In this document: piece after piece, positions 1-9,783 of the stretch
How the letters are laid out: every line of letters starts with the position of its first letter
Numbering within the stretch: position 1 is the first letter of the stretch
Assembly: GCF_001652915.1 (NCBI RefSeq)
Contig: NZ_BBQI01000009.1
Location: 186,001 to 250,000, forward strand
Direction: 5' to 3'
Length of the DNA: 64,000 nucleotides
Source: Cupriavidus sp. D384
GTDB lineage: Bacteria; Pseudomonadota; Gammaproteobacteria; Burkholderiales; Burkholderiaceae
Translations under genes and position numbers: made by a program
The notes under the pieces: model-generated
The model's input: only the letters and a program-made list of their open reading frames with translations
Told to the model about the DNA's origin: nothing
Database searches by the model: none

Positions 1-104
1 AGCAGTACCAGTGCGATGGCCGTGTAGGCGCCGCCGCGGCTGAACGCCAGGCGAAAATCGGCCAGTTCGGACTGGTATCCGGCGTAAAGTTGATTCGAAC
101 TCAT
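1..104 (-). CDS. phcS: Probable phcS sensor histidine kinase, N-terminal fragment (runs off the left edge)
   Basis: Only about 34 codons are present. The ATG lies at 102-104 on the minus strand, 40 bp downstream of the phcB stop codon. The visible protein starts MSSNQLYAGYQSELADFR and then becomes hydrophobic (AYTAIALVLL), as expected for the first membrane segment of a sensor kinase. The assignment rests mainly on position: in Ralstonia and Cupriavidus phcB is followed by the sensor kinase gene phcS and the regulator gene phcR. The kinase domains are outside the window, so the function is inferred and not seen. Confidence 0.5.
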   Translation of the reverse strand, partial: MSSNQLYAGYQSELADFRLAFSRGGAYTAIALVL

Positions 105-144
105 GACCTTGGCGGGGGGGGCCGCGTCTTCGGCGTCCGAAACC

Positions 145-1536
145 TCAACGGACAGTGGCTTCGGCGAAGACATTGACGCCGGTTTCATCGACATAGAGTC
201 GGTGGGCATGCGAGTTCTCCGGCAAGAGCGAGGACATCCCGGCCTCGTCGCGATAGATCAGATACCACTCAAGCAGGTGTTCCATCCCGAATTTTTCGGG
301 ATTGTCCGAGTGGACGTTGGTAACCAGCAGCTGGCCGTCCGGCTTCGAGCGCGAAGCAAAATACTGGAGCAGGCGCGCGCAGACCTTGTCGGACAGATAG
401 TCGAACAGCCCGGCGCAGTAGACGGCATCGAACTCGCGTACGCTTGGGTCGTCCGCGGTAATGCGGCGCTTGAGCAGGTCGTGCACCGACTGGTGAACCA
501 TCTCGACCGACACCTTGTGGCCCGCGCCAGCGGCCGCACGCTCCACCGATGCCCGCGTGTAACCCAGCGTTTCCTCGCTGAAATCGACCAGCTGGAACGA
601 CAGCAGTTCGGGGTTCGGATACTCGCGGACAAAGCGCTGGATCTCGAATGCCGGCCCGCAACCCACGTTAAGCACGCGGAACTGCCGCCCTTCGGCCCGG
701 GCCCGTTCGGCCTGGCGGGTCAGGTAATCCACCAGCAGGTCAATCCGGTTGCGGTGCGCCGTAGCCACCGCCGCCTTCAGGAATGCCGTGTTGACGATCT
801 GGAAGTAGGTGGTGGGACCCTGCTGCGGATCGCTCAGGATCTGGTTCACCATCTCGTAGTCGCCCGCGTAGCCGAGCGGCTTCGTAAATGTGCGATACAC
901 GAACGGCGCGCGCAGCAGCAACGGGTGCAGCGCAGCCTGGGCATAGGTGCGGTGCACCGGCGCCAGTTCCTGATCCACGCGCTGGGCCTCGTCCTCGAGC
1001 CAGTCGAGGTAAGTCTTCACCTTCCCCATCAGCGGGGTGGCCAGTTCGTAGAACACATCCTCGCGCAGGCGCCCTTCCCGCTTGGGCAGAGACTCGGTCA
1101 GGTCCACCTGTTCCACCCAGCGTGACACTTCCGACAGATACGCGCGCATCTCGTTGACCACGATCTGGTAGTCGCGGCGGATATTGAAGCGCGTATCCCA
1201 GTCCTGCACGAACATCTCGGCTTCGCGTGCGACCGATTTCGGTGCATCGTTCACGTCGGTCAGTTCGCGCCACTCGTCGATCAGCGTCAGCGACACCACA
1301 GCCGTCAGGCCGGTGTTCACCAGGCTCATGACCACGGCCTTGCCCAGGTACGCGTTCTTCGCGCCCATGCGCACGCTCAGCTCGCTCAATACTTCGCTGA
1401 CCTGGACAATCGAGTAGGGATTGTAGATTTCCATCACCAGCGACTTGCGCTGGAGATTGATGATCGTGCCCCGCACCTGCTCGCCCTGCGAGTTGCGGAA
1501 GCTAACTACCGGATCGATTTGCGTTTTGGAGTACAC
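145..1536 (-). CDS. phcB: PhcB-like SAM-dependent methyltransferase (quorum-signal synthase)
   Basis: This 463-residue protein matches the PhcB family, which in Ralstonia solanacearum methylates 3-hydroxy fatty acids to make the volatile methyl-ester quorum signal. The first ~85 residues look like a PilZ-like beta domain (VVSFRNSQGEQVRGTI). The C-terminal half holds a class I methyltransferase fold with motif I VLNVGCGPAFEIQ. The start used here is a GTG at 1534-1536; no strong ribosome-binding site precedes it, so the start is tentative. It is followed after 40 bp by a probable phcS, as in the phcBSR operon. The receiver of the same circuit, phcA, is present at 31468-32475. Family assignment is from recognition of the sequence; signal chemistry in this organism is inferred. 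Confidence 0.82.
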   Translation of the reverse strand: MYSKTQIDPVVSFRNSQGEQVRGTIINLQRKSLVMEIYNPYSIVQVSEVLSELSVRMGAKNAYLGKAVVMSLVNTGLTAVVSLTLIDEWRELTDVNDAPKSVAREAEMFVQDWDTRFNIRRDYQIVVNEMRAYLSEVSRWVEQVDLTESLPKREGRLREDVFYELATPLMGKVKTYLDWLEDEAQRVDQELAPVHRTYAQAALHPLLLRAPFVYRTFTKPLGYAGDYEMVNQILSDPQQGPTTYFQIVNTAFLKAAVATAHRNRIDLLVDYLTRQAERARAEGRQFRVLNVGCGPAFEIQRFVREYPNPELLSFQLVDFSEETLGYTRASVERAAAGAGHKVSVEMVHQSVHDLLKRRITADDPSVREFDAVYCAGLFDYLSDKVCARLLQYFASRSKPDGQLLVTNVHSDNPEKFGMEHLLEWYLIYRDEAGMSSLLPENSHAHRLYVDETGVNVFAEATVR

Positions 1537-1752
1537 GGTATCGCGCCAGGGAAATCCGAGAAACGCTGCGGGACACGGCGCCCGCGGGCGTCGGCCGGGT
1601 ACAGCTCAATGCAAGGGTCTTGCGGCGAAACAACCAATCAGGGAATGCAGCCAATGCTCATATCGATGCGCGTGACCTGTTGCGGGGACGAGCGCGCCAG
1701 CCGGCGGAGACCGGGGCGAACGCCGCCCCTGAGGGTGGGACTGCGGCAAACC

Positions 1753-1782
1753 ATTGTACTGTGGCAATTCTGAACCGTACAA
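1753..1782 (-). promoter_or_regulatory. Candidate promoter for phcB
   Basis: On the minus strand TTGTAC (1782-1777) and TACAAT (1758-1753) are separated by 18 bp, about 210 bp upstream of the phcB start. The -10 element is good and the -35 element weak. The rest of 1537-1820 shows no gene that I can support. Confidence 0.3.
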
Positions 1783-1820
1783 CAATCCACTTGCTGAATG
1801 AAGGGGGGTATGCAAACCAC

Positions 1821-1857
1821 AAAAAAAATGAGCCAGCAATGCTGCTGGCCCATTTTT
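1821..1857. terminator. Rho-independent terminator downstream of the yceI genes
   Basis: A perfect 7-bp stem GCCAGCA/TGCTGGC with loop ATGC lies at 1832-1849. It is flanked by an A-run at 1821-1828, which reads as U-run on the minus strand, and by a T-run on the plus strand. It lies about 80 bp after the stop of the minus-strand yceI operon, which it most likely terminates. Confidence 0.75.
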
Positions 1858-1927
1858 CCATTATGTATTGGAGAAATGACAATTTCTCCACTGGCGCAAC
1901 TTCCGCCAGAAGTGTGTCGTCACGTGA

Positions 1928-2518
1928 TCAGTCGGCCTTGACGGCTTCCACCTGGATCGCCAGGTTCACGTCCTGCTTGAAGCCGTACTTGGCACCGTAG
2001 TCGATACCGAAGTCGGCACGGTTGAACTGGGCCACGGCGTCGGCGCCGCAAGCCTCACGCTTGAGCATCGGGTGCTGGATGCACTTGAATTCCTTGATCT
2101 CGAGCTTGACCGGCTTCGACACGCCGCGCAGCGTCAGCACGCCGTCCACTTCGGTCGGCACGTCGCCCTTGAACTTCGAGAACTTGCCCTTGTACGTGGC
2201 ATCCGGGAAAGCCTGCACGTCGAACATTTCCGGGCTCTTGGCGTGCTCGTTCAGCTTGCTGTTGCCGAAGTCGATCGATGCGGCGTCGATCTTGATGTCG
2301 ACCGTGCCGGCCTTGGCCGCGCGGTCCAGCGTCACAACACCGCTGGACTTGTCGAACTTGCCGCGCCACTTCGACAGGCCGCCCAGGTGGTCGGCTTCGA
2401 AGCTCGGGTAGGTATGGGTCGGGTCGATGTTGTACGTCGTGGCGTTGGCCATGGCGGTGCCGGCAGCGAGGGCGGCGGAGGCTGCTGCAACGGCGGCGAT
2501 CAGGGTGCGGATTTTCAT
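1928..2518 (-). CDS. YceI family periplasmic protein (copy 1)
   Basis: A 196-residue secreted lipocalin-like protein. The ATG at 2516-2518 opens a clear signal peptide ([20 protein letters not shown], cleaved near AMA-NATT); the longer in-frame extension upstream is not signal-like. The mature part begins [18 protein letters not shown], typical of YceI barrels, which bind isoprenoid-type lipids. Two cysteines occur in the C-terminal third (FKCIQHP and EACGAD). It is the last gene of a three-gene minus-strand cluster with a second YceI and a cytochrome b561, a common pairing that suggests a role in periplasmic lipid or quinone-related redox chemistry. The exact ligand is unknown. Confidence 0.88.
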   Translation of the reverse strand: MKIRTLIAAVAAASAALAAGTAMANATTYNIDPTHTYPSFEADHLGGLSKWRGKFDKSSGVVTLDRAAKAGTVDIKIDAASIDFGNSKLNEHAKSPEMFDVQAFPDATYKGKFSKFKGDVPTEVDGVLTLRGVSKPVKLEIKEFKCIQHPMLKREACGADAVAQFNRADFGIDYGAKYGFKQDVNLAIQVEAVKAD

Positions 2519-2598
2519 TTTTGAGTTTCCCGTCAAGAAGTTGGAGAGGAAGGTCGATAAAAAACGGCCAAGGAGCTGTGAGCGCGGCAAAGCCTGCC

Positions 2599-3174
2599 TC
2601 AGCCCTTCTTTGCCGGGGTCACGAGGTGGAACTTGATCTGGACTTCATCGGCCACGACGGAAGTGTCCTTCCACTCGCCGTCACCGATGTTGAACGTGGT
2701 GCGCTTGATCGGCAGCACGCCATCGAACACCAGGCTGCCGTTTTCCTGCTTGTACGTGGCGGGCACGGTCACATCCACCGTCTTGCCCTTGATGGTCAGC
2801 TTGCCGGCCACGTCATACTTGCCGGCGGCGCCGGCCTTGATGCTGGTCGACTGGAACACGGCCTTCGGATACTTGCCGGCGTCGAACCAGTCCTTGCCTT
2901 TCACTTCCTTGGTGGTCTCGGCATCGCCGATCTCGAAGGTCGACACGTCGATCTCGACCTTGGCCGACGACGTGGCCAGCTTGGCCGGATCGAAGTCGAC
3001 GGTGGCGTCGAACTTCCTGAACTTGCCTTCCATCGGCACGCCGATCTGCTTGGCGGTGGCCGTGACCGTGCTCTTTGCGGCATCGATCTGCGCCCATGCC
3101 AGATTGGCGGCCAGGCCAGCCGTTGCCAGGGCGGCCGCCACGAAGATCGTGCCGGGACGGGACATGCGTTTCAT
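2599..3174 (-). CDS. YceI family periplasmic protein (copy 2)
   Basis: A 191-residue protein of the same family as its downstream neighbour but clearly diverged from it. It has an N-terminal signal peptide ([20 protein letters not shown], cleavage near AWA-QIDA). The mature protein has the YceI pattern of short beta strands, including [12 protein letters not shown] and [12 protein letters not shown]. It lies 80 bp upstream of YceI copy 1 and 70 bp downstream of the cytochrome b561 gene, and the three are probably co-transcribed. Two tandem YceI copies may bind different ligands; this is inference. Confidence 0.88.
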   Translation of the reverse strand: MKRMSRPGTIFVAAALATAGLAANLAWAQIDAAKSTVTATAKQIGVPMEGKFRKFDATVDFDPAKLATSSAKVEIDVSTFEIGDAETTKEVKGKDWFDAGKYPKAVFQSTSIKAGAAGKYDVAGKLTIKGKTVDVTVPATYKQENGSLVFDGVLPIKRTTFNIGDGEWKDTSVVADEVQIKFHLVTPAKKG

Positions 3175-3244
3175 CTGGAACTCCAGTGGTGACTGGCCAT
3201 CACGGCCGGTTGGTCAGGCAAAGCGTTCGAAGAACTACGGCAAA

Positions 3245-3808
3245 TCAGCGCAGGAACGGGATCATGCGGGCCAGCGTGCCGTCGCGATCCACCACCTGGT
3301 GCTTGATGGCCGCGGCGGCATGCACCACCACGATCGCGGCCATAAGGTAATTCAGCCAGACATGGGCGAACTTCAGGATCGGCTTCAGCGTGTCGCTGGC
3401 CTCGATCAGCGACGGCAGCTTCCACAGGCCCAGGTACACCACCGGCACGCCGGCGGCCGAACTGTAGAGAAAGCCCGTGATCGGCACGATCAGGATCAGC
3501 AGGTAGAGCAGATGGTGCGCCGCGGCGGCGGCCCTGGCCTGCCAGGCCGGCGTACCGGGTGCCACGGGCGGGGCAGCGTGGGTGGCGCGCCAGAGCACGC
3601 GCAGCACGGCCACCACGAAAATCGTCACGCCCAGCCATTTGTGCCACGAGAACAGCTTGAGCTTGGTCGGTGTCAGCCCGGGAATGCCCGTCATGTACAG
3701 GCCCAGCCCGAACGCGGCAAAGATGCCGAAGGCAATCAGCCAGTGCAGGCCGATGGCGGTGGCCGTGTACGTCGCCTGGCCCCCCGGCCCGGATGCTTTG
3801 AAACCCAT
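3245..3808 (-). CDS. cybB: Cytochrome b561 family membrane protein
   Basis: A 187-residue, four-helix membrane cytochrome. Candidate haem-ligand histidines sit in the helices: GLHWLIAFG in helix 1, SWHKWLGV in helix 2, FAHVWLNY and VVHAAAAIKH near the C terminus. I chose the ATG at 3806-3808 because AGGGA lies 9 nt before it; an upstream TTG three codons earlier has no site of its own. The family moves electrons between quinones and periplasmic acceptors. It heads the cluster with two YceI genes. Confidence 0.85.
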   Translation of the reverse strand: MGFKASGPGGQATYTATAIGLHWLIAFGIFAAFGLGLYMTGIPGLTPTKLKLFSWHKWLGVTIFVVAVLRVLWRATHAAPPVAPGTPAWQARAAAAAHHLLYLLILIVPITGFLYSSAAGVPVVYLGLWKLPSLIEASDTLKPILKFAHVWLNYLMAAIVVVHAAAAIKHQVVDRDGTLARMIPFLR

Positions 3809-3817
3809 GTCAGTCAA

Positions 3818-4082
3818 TCCCTTCGATCTTTATTACTTATTCTGCTATGTCGGCGCCAAGACAGTCTGTTGCAGTAGCGGTCCGGTCATTCGCTGCCAAT
3901 TCTCGCATTATTAGGTGACCGGCCCTGCGTTGGAAGCGCCGAACTTCATGAAGTTGTTCAAATCATTTGATGTGTCGAGATGTCGCACCCTGCGCCCGGG
4001 AACCGATCGTAACGCCACCGGGAGCCGTGCGGCATTGGCTGCTGGTATCAGCGAGGTAATTTCTTTCGAAACTTGCGCGCCA
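3818..4082. other. Intergenic region between cybB and purB with no supported gene
   Basis: The only open frame of note is about 96 codons at 3915-4205 on the plus strand. It runs through the purB terminator and into the end of purB and lacks a ribosome-binding site or recognisable protein features, so I do not annotate it. Confidence 0.5.
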
Positions 4083-4117
4083 AACAAAAAGGGCCAACCC
4101 CTCGGGGTCAGCCCTTT
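4083..4117 (-). terminator. Terminator of purB
   Basis: On the minus strand AAAGGGC and GCCCTTT pair at the base of a longer imperfect hairpin rich in C and G, followed by TTTGTTT. It lies about 50 bp after the purB stop codon. Confidence 0.7.
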
Positions 4118-4165
4118 GCTTCGGCCTTGCGGCGCCGCGGCATATCGCGACGCCCGTGACGGCGA

Positions 4166-5906
<1,741 letters not shown>

Positions 5907-5923
5907 AAGCTCAAGGGGAGAAC

Positions 5924-6538
5924 ATGAAGCTGTATGCGTCCCAGACCAGCCCGTATGCGCGCAAGGTGCGCGTGGTGCTGGCGGAGAAGAAGATCGACTA
6001 CCAGATGATCGAGGAGAACGTCTGGTCGCCCGACACCATCATTGGTCAGTTCAACCCGCTCGGCAAGGTGCCGTGCCTGATCATGGAAGACGGTGGCGCG
6101 ATCTTCGATTCACGCGTGATTGCCGAGTACGCGGACACGCTGTCGCCCGTCAGCCGCCTGATTCCGCAGGGCAGCCGCGAGCGCATGGAAGTGCGCTGCT
6201 GGGAAGCGCTGGCCGATGGCCTGCTGGACGCCGCCCTGCTGGTTCGCCTGGAAGGCACCCAGCGCCAGCCCGCCGAACGCAGCAAAAGCTGGGTCGCGCG
6301 CCAGCGCGGCAAGATCGATGCCGCACTGGCCGCCATGTCGAAGGGCCTGGCCGACAAGCCGTGGTGCACCGGCATCCACTACACCCTGGCCGACGTGTCC
6401 GTGGGCTGCGCACTGGCCTACCTGGACTTCCGCTTCCCCGACATCGCCTGGCGTGACCAGTACGCCAACCTGGTGGCGTTCCAGGACAAGATCGAGAAAC
6501 GCCAGTCGTTCATCGACACAGCGCCGCCGGCGGCGTGA
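5924..6538 (+). CDS. Glutathione S-transferase family protein
   Basis: A 204-residue protein with an N-terminal thioredoxin-like GST domain (MKLYASQTSPYARKVRVVLA, then NPLGKVPCLIMEDG with the cis-proline motif VPCL and DSRVIAEY) and an alpha-helical C-terminal domain from about residue 85. The active-site region SQTSPYARK fits bacterial GST or SspA-like proteins. The ribosome-binding site AAGGGGAG is well placed. Substrate is unknown. The leader contains a striking inverted repeat, which suggests post-transcriptional or operator control. Confidence 0.85.
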   Translation: MKLYASQTSPYARKVRVVLAEKKIDYQMIEENVWSPDTIIGQFNPLGKVPCLIMEDGGAIFDSRVIAEYADTLSPVSRLIPQGSRERMEVRCWEALADGLLDAALLVRLEGTQRQPAERSKSWVARQRGKIDAALAAMSKGLADKPWCTGIHYTLADVSVGCALAYLDFRFPDIAWRDQYANLVAFQDKIEKRQSFIDTAPPAA

Positions 6539-6541
6539 CCC

Positions 6542-6566
6542 TGCGGCAAAAAGTGCCGCATTTCTG
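6542..6566 (+). terminator. Terminator of the GST-like gene
   Basis: TGCGGCA/TGCCGCA (6542-6548 and 6554-6560) form a perfect stem with an AAAAG loop, followed by TTT. It begins 3 bp after the GST stop codon. Confidence 0.65.
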
Positions 6567-6614
6567 ACACACATCGTCAGCGCGATACAACGGTAGACGT
6601 ATTTTTACTGTTCG

Positions 6615-6646
6615 CCGGAAATCTTCAAGATTTCTATGATTTCCGG
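6615..6646. promoter_or_regulatory. Nested palindromes upstream of the CDI island, operator-like
   Basis: GAAATCTTCAAGATTTC (6618-6634) is a palindrome with 8-bp arms around one central base. It is nested inside CCGGAAATC...GATTTCCGG (6615-6623 and 6638-6646). The half-site GAAATC or its complement thus occurs three times in 32 bp. A second short inverted repeat, GTGGACG-CAA-CGTCCAC, lies at 6698-6714. The position, about 120 bp before the cdiB-like start, fits a regulator-binding site; the regulator is unknown. Confidence 0.45.
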
Positions 6647-6768
6647 CCATCGCGCTCCCCGCTAACGTCCCGCGCTGATCCGGCGCGTGGACGGTCAGTG
6701 GACGCAACGTCCACCACCCTTCCGACAAGCACACCCATCTTGCGCCGATCCAACGTCGGAGCGGGATT

Positions 6769-7848
6769 GTGGGTCATCACAGGGTCACGACAAGACATCT
6801 CGATACAGGTCACTCGCGTGCGCGATGGCGGCTGCGCGCACCCGGCGTGCTCACGGCGCTCGCGCCACTGGTCCAACTCATCGCACTCGGCCTGCCGACG
6901 GCCCTGCCCGGTCCTGTCCTGGCGCAGCCCGGCCCGCACCCAGCGGCAACATCGCCCGCTACCCCGGAACTGTTGCGCCAGCAGGATCGCGAGCGCGCCC
7001 TGCGCGAACGCATGGAGGCGGAGCCCGAAGCCCGGCTGGAGCGACCGGCAGCCACCGCCGCCGAAACGCTGCCCAGCGATGAAACGCCCTCGCCAGTGAT
7101 CTCGATGGCACAGACCGCGCAGCAGATGTCGCGCGCGGCGAGCCAGACGTCCGATTCCCGCATGAAGGCGCTGGCAGGGGTCACCACCGCACTGGCCGCG
7201 ACGAACGCCGCCGACGCGATCAAGGCGGATCCCAAGGCCGCGGGCGGCATCGGCGTTTCCGTGTCGCTCGGTACCAGCCAGAACGACAGCCGGACCACGA
7301 CCCGCAGCGATAAGGCCGCCGGATCGACCATTGCAGCAGGCGGGGACGTACGCATTCGTGCGACCGGAGCGGGAGTCGATTCGACCCTGACGATTCGTGG
7401 CAGCGATGTCAGCGCAGGAGGCAATCTCGGCCTGAAAGCCGCCGGCAAGGTGGCGCTGCTCGCGGCGAAGAACACCTCGGACATGGACCGCAAAAGCAGC
7501 GGCTCCAGCGCAGGGTTGGGCGTATCGGCGCAGATTGGCGCGAAGGGGCCGGCGCAGGTCGGCGTGACGGTCAGCGCGAGCGGATCACGGGGCAACGGAT
7601 CCGGACAGGACGTGACATGGCGGAATACCCATGTCAACGCCGGCAAGACGCTGGTGATCGAATCCGGCGGCGACACGACGCTGGCCGGCGCGGTGGTGGG
7701 CGAAAACCGCGTCGTGGCCGGCATCGGCGGCAACCTCAATATCGAAAGCCTGCAGGACCTGCACGGCTACCGCAGCAAGGACCGGAGCCTGGGCGGCAGC
7801 CTGACATTCGGCGGCGGCGCCGTATCGGGCAGCCTGAATCGGCGGTGA
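6769..7848 (+). pseudogene. Chimera of a CdiB/TpsB start and a CdiA haemagglutinin segment
   Basis: The frame begins at a GTG with GGAG 7 nt upstream and encodes 359 residues. Residues 1-52 are a basic then hydrophobic export signal (PLVQLIALGLPTALPGPVLA). Residues 53 to about 108 match the start of a two-partner secretion transporter (LLRQQDRERALRERMEAEPE), which in an intact gene leads into POTRA and barrel domains. From about residue 113 the protein is instead a CdiA/FHA haemagglutinin segment (AQTAQQMSRAASQTSDSRMK, then GAGVDSTLTIRGSDVSAGGN and NLNIESLQDLHGYRSKD). The join near 7090-7105 keeps the frame, so the deletion removed nearly all of cdiB and the start of cdiA. The product is unlikely to work as a transporter or an adhesin, though its start signals are intact. 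Confidence 0.8.
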
Positions 7849-8098
7849 CGATCCGGGATGGCGACCAGCAACAGGCCCTGACCGGCCAATCGATCGACGA
7901 AGCCCTGGCCAGCTACGGGAGCCAATTGGAATTCTACAGAGAGGAGACCAGCTCCACTTGGATGGTTTGCACAAGAACCATCTCGAAGTCTTCGACAAAC
8001 GAGGGAACGTGCGCGTTGTATTGAATTTGGACGGAACGGTGAATCGAGAAAAAACTGCTGCAGCGGAAAGGACGCAAACTAAGGAATTAACACCATGA
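7849..8098 (+). pseudogene. CdiA fragments ending in a C-terminal toxin tail
   Basis: Just after the stop of the chimera, a different frame reads TIRDGDQQQALTGQSIDEAL, a piece normally found much further along CdiA. Near 7915 the frame changes again and reads GDQLHLDGLHKNHLEVFDKR followed by about 35 more residues to a TGA at 8096-8098. This last part is the C-terminal end of a CdiA-CT toxin; the D-x-x-H...E spacing recalls colicin E3-type cytotoxic RNases but I am not certain of the family. The stop overlaps the ATG of the next gene (ATGA at 8095-8098), the usual toxin-immunity coupling. The toxin lacks most of its domain and should be inactive. Confidence 0.7.
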
Positions 8099-8511
8099 TC
8101 GACTTGAATGCACTGAGGGATTCGCTGATAGCTTTGGCAGGCGCGCACGGGGTGACGCGCGAGGACATGGCGGACGGGTGGAATGAGGAGGAGGGTACGT
8201 CCCAATGGCGCATGAGCTACAAGGCCGATCTGAATCAAGGCCTACGACGAGATATCCAGAAACTCGTGGGATTTTCAGGAGTGTGCGAGATGGCACGGAG
8301 GGATAACGATACCTTGGCTATGCGAGCAGCACTAATAGATATGCGTATTTACGCGATGAATGTGGGTTCGGCATTCGATGCACTGGCGGAGGATATCCGA
8401 AAAATCTCCAACTTAAAATACGATGAACCGGGCAGTCTGCGATTTCCGGACCCTTACTATTTTCCAGACCAGTATCGCGAGGCATTTCCCGATTTGGACT
8501 TGAATACGTAG
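8095..8511 (+). CDS. Probable CdiI immunity protein (module 0)
   Basis: A 138-residue protein, acidic overall, with a hydrophilic helical profile (MIDLNALRDSLIALAGAHGV, DMRIYAMNVGSAFDALAEDI, YYFPDQYREAFPDLDLNT). Its ATG overlaps the stop of the truncated CdiA toxin tail by four bases, so it is the cognate immunity gene by position. CDI immunity proteins are cytoplasmic and bind the toxin domain. The reading frame is intact even though its toxin is broken, so it may still protect against neighbours that deliver this toxin. I do not recognise the immunity family. Confidence 0.65.
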   Translation: MIDLNALRDSLIALAGAHGVTREDMADGWNEEEGTSQWRMSYKADLNQGLRRDIQKLVGFSGVCEMARRDNDTLAMRAALIDMRIYAMNVGSAFDALAEDIRKISNLKYDEPGSLRFPDPYYFPDQYREAFPDLDLNT

Positions 8512-8550
8512 GCAAGAGCTTCGGCTTTCCAACCTGAATCGAGACACTTT

Positions 8551-8799
8551 ATGGTTAGTGTATTCGAACTTTTTATGAAAAGATTCCCCCAACATACCCT
8601 GGCTGGCGATGCTCCGGTGATGCATGCGGCCTCGAATGTCTGGCTGGCGAAACTTCAGAATGGCGAAACAGTAACATTGCGCTCTGTTTCAGGTTCCGCG
8701 TCGGTTACCGGGGCTCGCTGGACCATTGATTTGCTCGGCAGTAAGGAGCTTGACCAACTCGCCCAAAAGAAAAAGCAATTTGAATTGAAGTTTAGGTAA
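8551..8799 (+). pseudogene. Orphan CDI toxin C-terminal fragment (module 1)
   Basis: An 82-codon frame whose product looks like the end of a larger polymorphic toxin: HAASNVWLAKLQNGETVTLR and TGARWTIDLLG, ending in a charged tail KKKQFELKFR. There is no clear ribosome-binding site at its first ATG, which fits a truncated piece and not a complete gene. It stops 4 nt before an immunity gene. The tail resembles that of the module 4 fragment (both end L/I-x-LKF-(P)-R). The nuclease or other active domain is absent. Confidence 0.5.
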
Positions 8800-8803
8800 A
8801 AAG

Positions 8804-9139
8804 ATGATTTCCAAGACACGATACAATTTTATCATTTTCAATTCAACGGGAATGGGACTTGATGCCATTTGGTTTTATATAAGTCAGGATGCACAATCTT
8901 ACGACGACCGAAAGGCATTGTTTCTTTGGGCGCTCAAAAAAATGCTAGAAGAGAAGAAAATTCTCCTCGCCAAACAAGGACATTTGCTCACATGGAGTAT
9001 CGAGGAGACATTATCAAACTTCCAAATAGCATTCCCGCAGGACGACGAGAATCTTAATAATGGAGTTTGGTTCTTCACCGACGAATGCCCGGCGGGAATC
9101 GGGTGGCGTATGCCCGGTGGATTTATCGATTGGAATTAG
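8804..9139 (+). CDS. Probable CDI immunity protein (module 1, DUF596-like)
   Basis: A 111-residue, AT-rich gene directly behind a toxin tail (4-nt gap). The product shows GLDAIWFYISQ near the start and the C-terminal motif WFFTDECPAGIGWRMPGG, which recalls the DUF596 family found among polymorphic-toxin immunity proteins. That family call is from memory of the motif and tentative. Base composition is clearly lower in GC than the chromosome around the island, which points to horizontal acquisition. Confidence 0.6.
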   Translation: MISKTRYNFIIFNSTGMGLDAIWFYISQDAQSYDDRKALFLWALKKMLEEKKILLAKQGHLLTWSIEETLSNFQIAFPQDDENLNNGVWFFTDECPAGIGWRMPGGFIDWN

Positions 9140-9163
9140 CCCATTCGGCCACCAAGAGTCTCG

Positions 9164-9399
9164 ATGAATACTGCAAACTGGGAGCGTGAGTTTGCCGCAA
9201 AAAGATGGGCGCCAAGTCGAATCACTTCGGGTGCAAGCTTGCTGGCGAATGGGCCCCAGCCGGCGGGGACATCTGGATGACCTGGCCCTGGACGCGGAGG
9301 CCCGCCGTACGCAGCAAGCGGGAATATTTCCACATAACTGAATTTTCGTGCTCCGTACAGGACGGAAGGAAAACGAAAGCAAAAAGTAAGGTACGGCTC
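9164..9399 (+). pseudogene. Degenerate toxin-linker remnant (module 2)
   Basis: A short frame at 9164-9283 reads NTANWEREFAAKRWAPSRIT, which has the look of a CdiA linker, and then stops. A second frame continues with KREYFHITEFSCSVQDGRK into a basic tail just before the next immunity start. Neither is a full gene. I read this as a frame-broken toxin end. A frame running from 9205 through the next gene is probably an accidental read-through of this remnant. Confidence 0.4.
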
Positions 9400-9783
9400 A
9401 TGAAAAAATACGGCGCATTCCGTCACAATCTCCTTCCACGCTCGCCCCTCCGCTTTGACAGGCTCGAGGACATCAACGGAGATCTAATAGTAGAAATTTC
9501 GGATGGCGCCGATTATCGACTTTCCATCCGATTTGATGGATATATTTTTTACTCCAAACAAGACGAGGGGGATGCACTTCGCACGCTGGAAGAAATTAAC
9601 AATTTCAACTTGCTCGGCACACCAGTAATCAGAGCCCAAGACAGCAGTTTACTGAACTGGTTGTCAACCGAAACCTTTGCGATACGGAAAGTTGATGAAA
9701 TGATCCATTTTATCATCCTGACTGATAACGACGTAATTAACGTACTGTGTTTTGACGAACCGCTCATTACTCGCCACCATTAA
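9400..9783 (+). CDS. Probable immunity protein (module 2)
   Basis: A 127-residue protein starting MKKYGAFRHNLLPRSPLRFD. I chose the ATG at 9400 because TAAGG lies 8 nt upstream; the longer frame from 9205 would run through what looks like toxin debris. The product is rich in aspartate and aromatic residues (EDINGDLIVEISDGADYRLS, DNDVINVLCFDEPL), the style of small immunity proteins. No family recognised. Codon use is AT-rich like the rest of the island. Confidence 0.55.
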   Translation: MKKYGAFRHNLLPRSPLRFDRLEDINGDLIVEISDGADYRLSIRFDGYIFYSKQDEGDALRTLEEINNFNLLGTPVIRAQDSSLLNWLSTETFAIRKVDEMIHFIILTDNDVINVLCFDEPLITRHH

